A stretch of 24,680 nt of DNA from a bacterium (GTDB lineage Bacteria > Patescibacteria > ABY1 > BM507 > VMTK01), in NCBI GenBank assembly GCA_030641105.1, contig DAOWHZ010000049.1, positions 1 through 24,680 of the forward strand, given 5' to 3'. The notes under the pieces were generated by a model. It did no database searches and was not told where the DNA came from. It saw only the letters and a list, made by a program, of their open reading frames with translations. Below are positions 1 through 8,509 of the stretch, piece after piece. The position numbers and the translations under genes were made by a program. How positions within the stretch are numbered: the stretch's first letter is position 1; the number at the start of each line of letters is the position of its first letter.

Positions 1-132
1 AAAAATCCTTTGCCACAAAACAAAACTCTTAATACTCTTGGTCATTTTATAAATCTCCCCTGTCAATTTTAAATTTTCTTCTAATAATTTTTTTATTTGT
101 CCCGCCTCTTTGGCGGTGAATTCTTCATCCAT
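1..132 (-). CDS. Small hypothetical protein, N-terminal part (runs off the window)
   Basis: An open reading frame begins with ATG at 132 and stays open to the window edge, giving 44 residues that start MDEEFTAKEAGQIKKLLEEN and end LWQRIF. It is charged and probably helical, then turns hydrophobic and aromatic at the cut end. That shape resembles short Patescibacterial proteins with a leading helix followed by one or two membrane segments, but this is a recollection of pattern and no function follows from it. It starts 29 bases after the stop of the DsbA-like gene and could be co-transcribed with it. No clear Shine-Dalgarno sequence precedes the start. Confidence 0.6.
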   Translation of the reverse strand, partial: MDEEFTAKEAGQIKKLLEENLKLTGEIYKMTKSIKSFVLWQRIF

Positions 133-161
133 ATTTTTTTAAATTTTAAATATATTTATTA

Positions 162-953
162 CTATTTACTATCCTCTCCCAAATGCCTTTCAATAACACT
201 CTTCATCCCTTCCTCATCTACCCCATCCAAAGCCACATAATCTTCAAAAGGCGCGGCTCCTGCTATTTGTTCGCCATTAACAAAAATTGTCGGGGTGCCA
301 ATAGCGCCTGCATCCTTGCCTGCCGACATCTGCGCAGAAATTTTATCTTGATATTTTTTTGTTTCCAAGCATTGATCGAATTTAGCCGCATCCAAGCCAA
401 TATCAACCGCATCTTGTTTAAATTGCCCTATGCTCATTTTATTTCCTCTGTTATCAGCTAACAATTTATCATGCATCTGCCAAAACTTATCTTGTTCAGC
501 CGCGCATTCAGCGGCTAAAGCAGTTATCATAGCATGGGAATGGATTCTTTGGGGAAAATGGCGAAAGGCAATAACAATCTTGTTGCCGAATTCCTGCTTT
601 ACCTGTTCAATCGTCTCATTAAGTCTGGCAAAAAAAGGGCAAGCAAAGTCGTTATAAATTATCAACTGTACCGGAGCGTCAATATCGCCTAAGACATGAT
701 CTTCTTTGTTAATCTCTTTTACTGGTTGATATATTTGCTGTTTGGCTTTTTGCATAGCTTCCCGGTTAGCTTCCAAAAGAGCTTTTCCTTCATTCTCCGC
801 CTGTATTTCTGCTTCAGTTTTCTCCGGCAAGGTTATTTGTTGTTCTGTTTTGTTTTTATTGTTTGACACAAAAACCATTACTGCAATTAATCCTATTAAA
901 CAGCATATTATTACGCCGATAATTATTATTGTTTTTGATGTGTTTTTAATCAT
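162..953 (-). CDS. Membrane-anchored DsbA-family thioredoxin-fold protein with CPFF in place of CPxC
   Basis: This 263-residue protein has an N-terminal membrane anchor (about residues 8-30), a charged helical linker (about 33-80) and a DsbA/thioredoxin-fold domain (about 85-260) facing outward. Family signs are the NDFACPFF active-site region (Cys105), the AAEC segment (Cys150), the QCLE segment (Cys195) and the cis-proline loop GTPT (Pro221). DsbA proteins normally exchange disulfides through CPxC; here the fourth position is Phe108, so the usual redox pair is incomplete. The frame is open on both sides, so this is not a frameshift. ATG at 953 is preferred over the upstream GTG at 968 because GGGAG lies 8 bases before it. 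It may serve disulfide formation in exported proteins such as the cysteine-bearing pilin, which is inference. The stop is TAG. Confidence 0.85.
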   Translation of the reverse strand: MIKNTSKTIIIIGVIICCLIGLIAVMVFVSNNKNKTEQQITLPEKTEAEIQAENEGKALLEANREAMQKAKQQIYQPVKEINKEDHVLGDIDAPVQLIIYNDFACPFFARLNETIEQVKQEFGNKIVIAFRHFPQRIHSHAMITALAAECAAEQDKFWQMHDKLLADNRGNKMSIGQFKQDAVDIGLDAAKFDQCLETKKYQDKISAQMSAGKDAGAIGTPTIFVNGEQIAGAAPFEDYVALDGVDEEGMKSVIERHLGEDSK

Positions 954-963
954 AAATTTATCT

Positions 964-1051
964 CCCACAAATCTACAAATCCTTTACAAATTTACAAATA
1001 TGCCACCACATTCCTACTGCATTCGTAAATTTGAATATATTTGTAAATTTG
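964..1051. repeat. Intergenic stem-loop with a copy of the 37-nt dispersed module (gatA-dsbA junction)
   Basis: A perfect 15-bp inverted repeat pairs 987-1001 with 1037-1051. The left part, 964-1000, begins CCCACAAATCTACAAAT and agrees at 35 of 37 positions with the reverse complement of 14883-14919. On the minus strand the module ends in GTGGG and runs directly into the GGGAG ribosome binding site of the DsbA-like gene. There is no T-run, so it is not a classical intrinsic terminator. Confidence 0.85.
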
Positions 1052-1059
1052 AGTATTAT

Positions 1060-2574
1060 TTATAATGTTAGTTTTTTATTATGCCACTCTGTTGCCTGCT
1101 GATAGTTGTGCCCAAGTCCAAATATAGTGGCTTCGTCAAATCTTCTGCCAATCAACTGCATACCCACTGGCAGGCCATCCACAAAACCGCAAGGAATAGA
1201 CATAGCCGGCAAACCAGCCAATGAAGCGCTGGACATAAAAATATCTTCTAAATACATAGCAAGAGGATTGCCCTTCTTTCCAATTTTAAAAGCGATATCA
1301 GGAGTAGTTGGAGTTAAAATAACATCTACATTTGATAATTCTTTATCAAGCTCTTTAGCGATAACGGTCCTAACCTTTTGCGCCTGCAAATAATAAGCAT
1401 CGTAATAACCAGCGCTCAAAACATAGGTGCCTAACATAATTCTGCGCTTAGCTTCAGGCCCAAACCCCTTGCCCCTGCTTTTTAAATAAACTTCCATTAA
1501 ATTTTTAGCGCCTTTATCTCCCTCTCCTTTAGAAGGAGAGGGCTGCTTGTCCGCAGAAACATCAGTGAAGGCGGAGGGTGAGGTTAAACCGTATCTTATT
1601 CCATCAAATCGAGCTAAGTTAGAACTTATTTCCGAAGGAGTAATTATATAATATGTAGCTACAGCGTATTTAGTATGCGGCAAGTTAATTTCAACTGTCC
1701 CAGCGCCAAGTTTTTCCAGCTCTTTTATCGCCTGCCTGACCATTTTCTCAACATCCTTATTCATGCCTTTAATAAAAAATTCTTTTGGCAAACCGATTTT
1801 TATTCCCTTGATATTTGACCTTAAATTACTAACATAATCATCAACTTTATAATCTACTGTTGTTGAATCATTTTTATCAACTCCAGCCACAGCTTTTAAG
1901 ACTATGGCCGCATCTTCAGTTGTTTTAGTAATTATGCCCGGAACATCAGTAGAGCTTGTCATAGCGATTAAACCAAACCTGCTTACCCTGCCATAAGTGG
2001 GCTTTAAGCCAACTGCGCCGCAATAGCCGGCTGGATGCCTGGTTGAACCGCCTGTGTCAGTGCCAAGCGCAAAAATGCACATATCAGCCGCTACTGCCGC
2101 GGCTGATCCGCCGGATGAACCGCCCGGCACCCGCTCCAAATCCCATGGATTATGGGTCGGTCCAAACGCGGAATTTTCCGTTGAAGCGCCATGGGCAAAC
2201 TCGTCTAAATTGGTTTTGCCTAAAATAACCGCGCCAGCTTGCTTTATTTTTTTTATTACAGTAGCGTCATAAGGCGCGATATAATTTTCTAAGATGCGGG
2301 AAGCTGCTGTAGTTTTAATGCCTGCTGTCATAATATTATCTTTAATCAAGCAGGGAATTCCAAGCAGTTCTCCGCTTTCACCTTTAGCGAATTTTCTATC
2401 CGCCTCTTTTGCCATCTCTAATGCTTTTTTCTCACACACAGTTAAACATGCCTTAATTTTATCATCAACTTCCTTAATGCGCGCCAAACAAGCTTCAGCC
2501 AACTCAACCGAAGTTATTTCCTTGTTTGCTAACTTTTGAGAAGCTTGCTTAATTGTTAATTGGTTTAAATTCAT
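1060..2574 (-). CDS. gatA: Glutamyl-tRNA(Gln)/aspartyl-tRNA(Asn) amidotransferase subunit A
   Basis: GatA is the amidase subunit of GatCAB. It releases ammonia from glutamine so that misacylated Glu-tRNA(Gln) or Asp-tRNA(Asn) can be amidated. The 504 residues carry the amidase signature: Lys78 in IPCLIKDN, the glycine/serine stretch GGSSGGSAAA from 151 (Ser153) and the nucleophile Ser177 in GTDTGGS, which match the Ser-cisSer-Lys triad of the family. The C-terminal blocks RRIMLGTYVLSAGYYDAYY and AGLPAMSIPCG are typical. An extra stretch of about 20-24 residues lies between RYG and NLMEVYL and is encoded by a palindromic repeat (1510-1585). gatC is upstream across an inserted element. gatB is not in the window. 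The ATG at 2574 has no obvious Shine-Dalgarno sequence. Confidence 0.97.
   Translation of the reverse strand: MNLNQLTIKQASQKLANKEITSVELAEACLARIKEVDDKIKACLTVCEKKALEMAKEADRKFAKGESGELLGIPCLIKDNIMTAGIKTTAASRILENYIAPYDATVIKKIKQAGAVILGKTNLDEFAHGASTENSAFGPTHNPWDLERVPGGSSGGSAAAVAADMCIFALGTDTGGSTRHPAGYCGAVGLKPTYGRVSRFGLIAMTSSTDVPGIITKTTEDAAIVLKAVAGVDKNDSTTVDYKVDDYVSNLRSNIKGIKIGLPKEFFIKGMNKDVEKMVRQAIKELEKLGAGTVEINLPHTKYAVATYYIITPSEISSNLARFDGIRYGLTSPSAFTDVSADKQPSPSKGEGDKGAKNLMEVYLKSRGKGFGPEAKRRIMLGTYVLSAGYYDAYYLQAQKVRTVIAKELDKELSNVDVILTPTTPDIAFKIGKKGNPLAMYLEDIFMSSASLAGLPAMSIPCGFVDGLPVGMQLIGRRFDEATIFGLGHNYQQATEWHNKKLTL
1510..1585. repeat. Palindromic repeat inserted in frame within gatA
   Basis: A perfect 10-bp inverted repeat, CCCTCTCCTT at 1520-1529 and AAGGAGAGGG at 1533-1542, encloses a 3-base loop. 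A second purine-rich block, GCGGAGGGTGAGG, lies at 1571-1583. In the GatA frame this reads approximately TSPSAFTDVSADKQPSPSKG followed by EGDKG, which looks unlike GatA and separates two well-conserved segments. The exact borders are estimated from where GatA-like sequence stops and resumes. Confidence 0.7.
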
Positions 2575-2599
2575 AAATAATCATATAAATCTTATTAGG

Positions 2600-2820
2600 T
2601 GACTCACATTACGCACAAACTCTATAATTCCAAAGCTGTTCTGCTTTCCCGCCCAGCCATGAATGGCAGGGCTATGATATAGATTTTTAATCCCGCCAAG
2701 GCGGGATATATAAAAATATTGTTAGCAATATCCTGATTTATCAGGATTATAAACACAAAATATAGCCCTGCCATTTATGGCTGGGCGGCGACAGGAGCGG
2801 AAATCTGCTAAGGTGAGTTA
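2600..2820. mobile_element. Candidate non-autonomous element (MITE-like) between gatC and gatA
   Basis: Ends 2600-2611 and 2809-2820 are inverted repeats matching at 10 of 12 positions around an ACTCAC core. Inside, 2651-2675 pairs with 2762-2786 at 24 of 25 positions (starting GCCCAGCCAT), and the only mismatch would be a wobble pair in RNA. The intervening part holds a perfect 7-bp hairpin TCCCGCC-AA-GGCGGGA (2691-2706), ATATT/AATAT (2716-2731) and ATCCTGA/TCAGGAT (2730-2747). No reading frame for a transposase exists and no clear target duplication is visible. The GC-rich arms contrast with the AT-rich surroundings. It separates two genes that are otherwise expected to be one operon. Confidence 0.55.
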
Positions 2821-2853
2821 GTAAATCAAAAATCGTCAATCGTCAATCAAGAA

Positions 2854-3144
2854 TCACAACACCCGTTTCACTTTCACCTGCCTCTTCTCCATCTCCGGCG
2901 CCTGCTCAAGCGCTACCTGCGCTTCACGCTCATCCCATTCCTTAACTTCATCTTCCCGAAAAACATTTTCCAACCCGGTAACCTGCGCGGTTGGCTCCAC
3001 GCCGCTAACATCTACTTCCTGCAATTGGTCAATATAACTTAAAATATCAGACAGTTGGCTGCCGTATGTCTTTAGTTCTTTTTCAGTTAATTCTAAGCGG
3101 GCTAAATTAGCAATATGTTGAATGTCTTTCTTATTTAGTTTCAT
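2854..3144 (-). CDS. gatC: Glutamyl-tRNA(Gln)/aspartyl-tRNA(Asn) amidotransferase subunit C
   Basis: This 96-residue protein matches GatC in length and pattern: an N-terminal helix KDIQHIANLARLELTE, then LSDILSYIDQLQEVDVSGVEPTAQV, and the VFREDEV segment. GatC wraps around and stabilises GatA and GatB in the amidotransferase. ATG at 3144 is chosen over the upstream methionine that would add 11 unrelated residues; a GGGTG motif, partly formed by the arm of a hairpin, lies just before it. The stop is TGA, which shows that UGA is not reassigned here. A probable promoter overlaps the ligA stop codon. Downstream, AATCGTCAATC-type repeats (2828-2851) and the inserted element separate it from gatA. 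Confidence 0.95.
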   Translation of the reverse strand: MKLNKKDIQHIANLARLELTEKELKTYGSQLSDILSYIDQLQEVDVSGVEPTAQVTGLENVFREDEVKEWDEREAQVALEQAPEMEKRQVKVKRVL

Positions 3145-3153
3145 ATTTTCACC

Positions 3154-3192
3154 CACGAATATACAAATCAAGTACAAATTTGTATATTCGTG
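3154..3192. repeat. Perfect 15-bp stem-loop in the gatC leader
   Basis: Positions 3154-3168 (CACGAATATACAAAT) pair perfectly with 3178-3192. The flank CCC and the order of motifs resemble the 37-nt module found at 964, 14883 and 19108-19204, with CGAATATAC replacing CAAATCTAC. The hairpin fills the predicted gatC 5' leader, and its GTGGG end touches the ribosome binding region. Confidence 0.8.
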
Positions 3193-3195
3193 AGT

Positions 3196-5284
<2,089 letters not shown>

Positions 5285-5335
5285 CTATTAAAAATAAACT
5301 TCATTTGAATTATTTTGTAATAATTTTGTTATTAG

Positions 5336-5398
5336 TTAAATACGTTAAATTGGTTAAACCAAAAATTCAGAACTAAGAACTAATTTAACTAATTTAAC
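5336..5398. repeat. AT-rich inverted repeat upstream of ligA
   Basis: GTTAAATTGGTTAA at 5344-5357 pairs with TTAACTAATTTAAC at 5385-5398 at 13 of 14 positions. The motif also resembles 15612-15634 in the pilin leader. The 216-base stretch between the PilX-like gene and ligA holds nothing else that I can identify. Confidence 0.65.
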
Positions 5399-5467
5399 AA
5401 AAACTGCAAAAAGATCACATAAATCATAAAAATATTACAATACTTTTAATGATAAATTTCAATCCTC

Positions 5468-5869
5468 TTAATAACTTATATCCACGCTCCTTTTTAAACC
5501 GCTAAAAACACCTGTTGAAGTAAATGTTACTGGTGAGTCCAAACTATAAACTACACTATATAAAGCATTATTAGATAAAGGATAATTATGTTTGCTACTA
5601 TCACAAATTGCCGGTGGCCCAAAATCTACATAGTCGCCTATATTACATCCATTTACATCAAAATCGTTTTGCCTAATTTCCCACAAAATTCTTTCGGCTC
5701 CGGCTTCAGCCGCGAAATAAGCCATAGTTGATCGCTCTTGCGCGCCGCTCATTTTAATTCCTGACATTACTAAATTAGCCGCGCCTAAAACCACGGTTAA
5801 CATGCTAATCAGAATTAGCATAGTCATTAGGAGCACTGTGCCGCGATTGTCTTTAAATAAATTATTCAT
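5468..5869 (-). CDS. PilX-like minor pseudopilin
   Basis: The 133-residue product has a short basic leader, MNNLFKDNRG, then a hydrophobic helix TVLLMTMLILISMLTVVLGA and the segment AYFAAEAGAERILWEIR. The FQAAEAG-type motif after the helix is characteristic of PilX/GspK-type minor pilins, which help prime fibre assembly. The position after the predicted G-T cleavage lacks the glutamate normally found at residue 5 of mature pilins, as is common in PilX/GspK-like members. Two cysteines (NGCN and AICD) could form a disulfide. It is the last gene of the minor pilin cluster. No Shine-Dalgarno sequence is evident. The assignment rests on short motifs and gene order. Confidence 0.75.
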   Translation of the reverse strand: MNNLFKDNRGTVLLMTMLILISMLTVVLGAANLVMSGIKMSGAQERSTMAYFAAEAGAERILWEIRQNDFDVNGCNIGDYVDFGPPAICDSSKHNYPLSNNALYSVVYSLDSPVTFTSTGVFSGLKRSVDISY

Positions 5870-5902
5870 TGATTTTTACAACTTAAAATTAGAACCCAAA
5901 AA

Positions 5903-5962
5903 TTTAAGATTGAAGATTTGTCTTTTTTTATCCATTATAAATCTACAATCTTCAATCTTAAA
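5903..5962. repeat. Perfect 16-bp stem-loop between the pilW- and pilX-like genes
   Basis: TTTAAGATTGAAGATT at 5903-5918 pairs exactly with 5947-5962. The same AATCTTAAATCTAAAAT-type motif recurs at 18612-18667 and 24251-24325. Confidence 0.85.
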
Positions 5963-5969
5963 TCTAAAA

Positions 5970-6512
5970 TCACTCATAGTATCTTGACGAAATCGTTGTC
6001 TGAATTTTCATTATTTGTTTATGCATTTCCTTGCCAACCGCTTGAATATCCATTTTGACAGTAACCATTGACTGAATAGTGCCGACATTATCAACTGCTT
6101 CAAACTGTAAATTGCTAACCTCAATTTCATCTGGCGTAATATATCCTGAATCAGTATCTCTGTCAATTTTTAATCTATTATTATCTAAATAATATTTTAC
6201 GCATTCATCATTAAAATTCTTAAAATTCAATTCATCTTGGACTATATTTGTATCATAAACCTTACCTGCTAAATTTCCTCCGCATTCATTGCCATTGGGT
6301 TTCTGCGCCATCCTAATTTCCTTAGCCATTACTTCAAGGGCATATTTCATGCTTTCCTGTAAATTTTGCGCCGCAATAGCGCTGCGCTGGCTTTCAACCA
6401 CCATTTGGAATATTTTTGTAGCCGAAAGCATAACAACCGAAAATATTGCCACGGCCACCATCATCTCTATCAAAGTAACGCCTAAATTATTTTGTTTTAT
6501 TTTATTTAACAT
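5970..6512 (-). CDS. PilW-like minor pseudopilin
   Basis: The 180-residue protein starts with a short leader MLNKIKQNNLG followed by VTLIEMMVAVAIFSVVMLSA, a type III prepilin signal with the Gly before the cleavage site and Glu at mature position 5. Mature position 1 would be Val where Phe is usual. The downstream helix SQRSAIAAQNLQESMKYALEVMAKEIRMA is typical of PilW/GspJ-type minor pilins. It is processed by PilD and probably joins the tip-initiating complex. ATG at 6512 is used; a TTG at 6518 in the same frame would add two residues. No Shine-Dalgarno sequence is present. PilV-like upstream and PilX-like downstream support the naming. Confidence 0.8.
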   Translation of the reverse strand: MLNKIKQNNLGVTLIEMMVAVAIFSVVMLSATKIFQMVVESQRSAIAAQNLQESMKYALEVMAKEIRMAQKPNGNECGGNLAGKVYDTNIVQDELNFKNFNDECVKYYLDNNRLKIDRDTDSGYITPDEIEVSNLQFEAVDNVGTIQSMVTVKMDIQAVGKEMHKQIMKIQTTISSRYYE

Positions 6513-6516
6513 AAAC

Positions 6517-6669
6517 AAAATGCAAAATGTATTGCATATAAAATTTATTAACTCATTAAAAATTTTAGAATCAATAAATTAATAAACTAATAAAAATGAA
6601 ATAAGACACTAAATTTGGAGAGTTATTTGTTCTTTTTTAATTTTAAATTCATTATTCATTTTGCATTTT
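6517..6669. repeat. Inverted repeat spanning the pilV-pilW junction
   Basis: AAAATGCAAAATG at 6517-6529 is the exact complement of 6657-6669. The 127-base interior is AT-rich (ATTAATAAACTAATAAAAATG-like) with no coding potential. The large spacing makes this a weaker structure than its neighbours. Confidence 0.6.
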
Positions 6670-6687
6670 TAATTATTCATTAACATA

Positions 6688-7254
6688 TTATCTCCAGTCA
6701 TACAAAACTGTCTCTGCCGCATAATCATTATGCCGCCCTCTTTCCACTGACCTAACCGTGCAGGTTACAGTTAAAAAATTTCCGCCGGCATCCTCTATTA
6801 CTTTAATCGCACGGAAAAACGGTGTAACATTGCCAGCGCTATGCTCATAATAACCACTGTTAATTAATAAACGAGTCCCTGCCTCATCTATGATTTCGCC
6901 GTCTCCATTACTATCATCAATATCATAAATATTGCCTAAATAATCAATCGCGTAATCATTATCTTGAACAATATCCGTATCCGGATCAACGCCATCACCG
7001 GTTTTCCAATCATTGCCAGCGGTCAGCCAATTCGTATCTCTAACATTTCTTACTGATTCAAGCCCTTCTTGAGCTAACTGTGAAGCAATTAAAACATTTT
7101 TATTAATATATTGAACTTGCGCATTTTGTACAATCAAAGACGACACGCCGACTAAGCCGATGCCAATAATCAATGTAGCTATCATAACTTCAAGGAGGGT
7201 AAAGCCCGGTCTTACTAAATGTAGATGAATGCTTTTTTTAATAAGATTAAACAT
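6688..7254 (-). CDS. PilV-like minor pseudopilin
   Basis: The 188-residue protein has the leader MFNLIKKSIHLHLVRPG, cleavage before FTLLEVMIATLIIGIGLVG, and Glu at mature position 5. The block ASQLAQEGLESVRNVRDTNWL after the hydrophobic helix is a frequent signature of PilV/GspI-type minor pilins. The C-terminal part is acidic and secreted-looking, with DIDDSNGDGEIIDE resembling a calcium-binding loop, which is a guess. PilD would remove the leader. It lies between the FimT/GspH-like and PilW-like genes, matching the usual order of minor pilin operons. Confidence 0.82.
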   Translation of the reverse strand: MFNLIKKSIHLHLVRPGFTLLEVMIATLIIGIGLVGVSSLIVQNAQVQYINKNVLIASQLAQEGLESVRNVRDTNWLTAGNDWKTGDGVDPDTDIVQDNDYAIDYLGNIYDIDDSNGDGEIIDEAGTRLLINSGYYEHSAGNVTPFFRAIKVIEDAGGNFLTVTCTVRSVERGRHNDYAAETVLYDWR

Positions 7255-7259
7255 AAATT

Positions 7260-7304
7260 CATTTTAACAAAATCTTAACTCAAAATTGTTTAAATGTTAA
7301 AATG
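7260..7304. repeat. Short stem-loop upstream of the pilV-like gene
   Basis: CATTTTAACA at 7260-7269 pairs exactly with TGTTAAAATG at 7295-7304. It lies in the 65-base gap between two minor pilin genes. Confidence 0.55.
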
Positions 7305-7319
7305 TGGTTTAAATGAAAA

Positions 7320-7865
7320 TCAGTCAATCACATCTATTAATCCCAAAAAATTAACTTTAGTGGTTTTATTAGTCTTGCCGTCAGTTAATTCTATTTCCAC
7401 GCTTATATTAGAAACATCATTTATATATGTTATTGGATTAGGCGGTAAAAATACTATGTCCACTAAATTGCCAATATCTATGGATTTTACAATAATGCCA
7501 TCTGGCAAATTAATAATTTTATATTCTTCACCTAAATCATAATCATAAAAACCATTATCATCATTGTCAGCAAAAATCTTGTAAAAGCCATTCCCTTCCT
7601 CAAGGCGCACTCCCCAGCCCTCTACCGGAATATCACCTTCAAATTCTTTCGCTCCTAAGGCATAATTCTGCGCCACCCTAATATCACTGGCTAATTTTTG
7701 TGTCGCCATAATTAACTTGCTTCTTTCATTAGTTAAATGATAATTAGTTAAAAAAATGCCGGTAAGCAAAGCAATGATAAACATACTGGCTAACAATTCT
7801 ATTAAGGTAAAGCCTGCTTGTCCTGCCTGTAAATGAAAGATTTGTCTTTTAAAATTTTTAATCAT
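7320..7865 (-). CDS. FimT/GspH-like minor pseudopilin
   Basis: The 181-residue protein has an 18-residue leader ending QAGQAG, cleavage before FTLIELLASMFIIALLTGIFL, then TQKLASDIRVAQNYAL, which fits GspH/FimT-type pseudopilins. The C-terminal region is beta-rich and acidic. It would be processed by PilD and assembled at the fibre tip. The leader is encoded by a repetitive tract (GCAGGxCAAGCAGG on the coding strand), so part of the signal may have come from repeat DNA. It heads the four-gene minor pilin group. It follows the GxxExxY gene across a repeat-filled junction. Confidence 0.82.
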   Translation of the reverse strand: MIKNFKRQIFHLQAGQAGFTLIELLASMFIIALLTGIFLTNYHLTNERSKLIMATQKLASDIRVAQNYALGAKEFEGDIPVEGWGVRLEEGNGFYKIFADNDDNGFYDYDLGEEYKIINLPDGIIVKSIDIGNLVDIVFLPPNPITYINDVSNISVEIELTDGKTNKTTKVNFLGLIDVID

Positions 7866-7880
7866 TGGAATAATGCCTTA

Positions 7881-7963
7881 AACGAATTTTCACGAATTAA
7901 AAACGAATTCACACGAATCACGAATCTCGCTTATTCGTAATTCGTGATTCGTGTAAATTCGTT
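7881..7963. repeat. ACGAATT-type repeat stem-loop, overlapping the 3' end of the GxxExxY gene
   Basis: Positions 7902-7925 pair with 7940-7963 at 23 of 24 positions. The unit ATTCGTGATTCGTGTAAATT begins at 7940. A 23-base stretch, 7940-7962, is repeated exactly at 8459-8481 on the other side of the GxxExxY gene. Further degenerate copies run to about 8000. Confidence 0.9.
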
Positions 7964-8433
7964 ACAGATTCATGTTGATTCGTTTTATATTGATTCGTTA
8001 TTTTAACGATAAATGGCTTTCTGTTATTTGTATAAATAGACCGTTTAATATATAACTTCTCCGTGCAAAAATTCACCAAATAAGCAACTTCATAAGTACT
8101 GGCTTTTAAATATGATTGTTGTTGCCTAACATCTTGTTGAGTAGTAAAAGTAGATGCCTTAATTTCAAGAATTATTTTATCTTCAACTACAAAATCAGGA
8201 ACATAAGTACCTAAAATTTTTCCGGTATCAAGAGAATAAATATTAATTCTTTTTTGTTGTTCAAATTTAAGTCCGCGCTTGATTAATGATTCTGCTAATG
8301 CTTTTTGATAAATACTCTCTTTTAAACCTTTACCATATTTATTAGACACATCAAAAATCGCACCTTGTATCTGATAACTTAATTCGGGATACAAAAAATT
8401 TTTATTTGTAATAACTGGTTTTTTATTCTCCAT
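7918..8433 (-). CDS. GxxExxY protein, PD-(D/E)XK nuclease fold
   Basis: This 171-residue protein has the family-defining motif GLKESIY (Gly36, Glu39, Tyr42) and a PD-(D/E)XK-like core YVPDFVVEDKIILEIKAS, with Asp80, Glu90 and Lys92 as candidate catalytic residues. Proteins of this family are small and soluble, occur as isolated genes in many uncultured bacteria, and have no settled function. ATG at 8433 is chosen; the longer frame to 8484 would only add residues read from the flanking repeat. The last 30 or so residues, from about FIVKITNQYK, are also translated from repeat DNA and are unlikely to belong to the fold. It interrupts the pilus genes between pilD and the minor pilins and is framed by direct repeats, which suggests insertion. 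Confidence 0.85.
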   Translation of the reverse strand: MENKKPVITNKNFLYPELSYQIQGAIFDVSNKYGKGLKESIYQKALAESLIKRGLKFEQQKRINIYSLDTGKILGTYVPDFVVEDKIILEIKASTFTTQQDVRQQQSYLKASTYEVAYLVNFCTEKLYIKRSIYTNNRKPFIVKITNQYKTNQHESVTNLHESRITNKRDS

Positions 8434-8458
8434 ATTTGTTATAACACAACATACATTT

Positions 8459-8500
8459 ATTCGTGATTCGTGTAAATTCGTCATAAATTCGTGTACATCC
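8459..8500. repeat. Direct repeat partner upstream of the GxxExxY gene
   Basis: Positions 8459-8481 are identical to 7940-7962. They are followed by a degenerate copy, ATAAATTCGTGTACATCCG. The two copies bracket the GxxExxY gene in the same orientation, about 520 bases apart. Confidence 0.85.
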
Positions 8501-8509
8501 GTTTTTATA

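Noticed and set aside
183..461. Plus-strand open frames such as 183-461, 742-1065, 11284-11610 and 23536-23859
   Set aside because: They lie opposite well-supported minus-strand genes and their sequences look like reverse-complement shadows without domain patterns.
2854..2856. UGA reassigned to glycine as in Gracilibacteria or Absconditabacteria
   Set aside because: gatC, the PilW-like gene and the GxxExxY gene end normally at TGA, and no core gene has an internal TGA.
7881..8500. CRISPR array
   Set aside because: The repeats are direct and inverted copies of degenerate motifs without regular spacers, and there are no cas genes.
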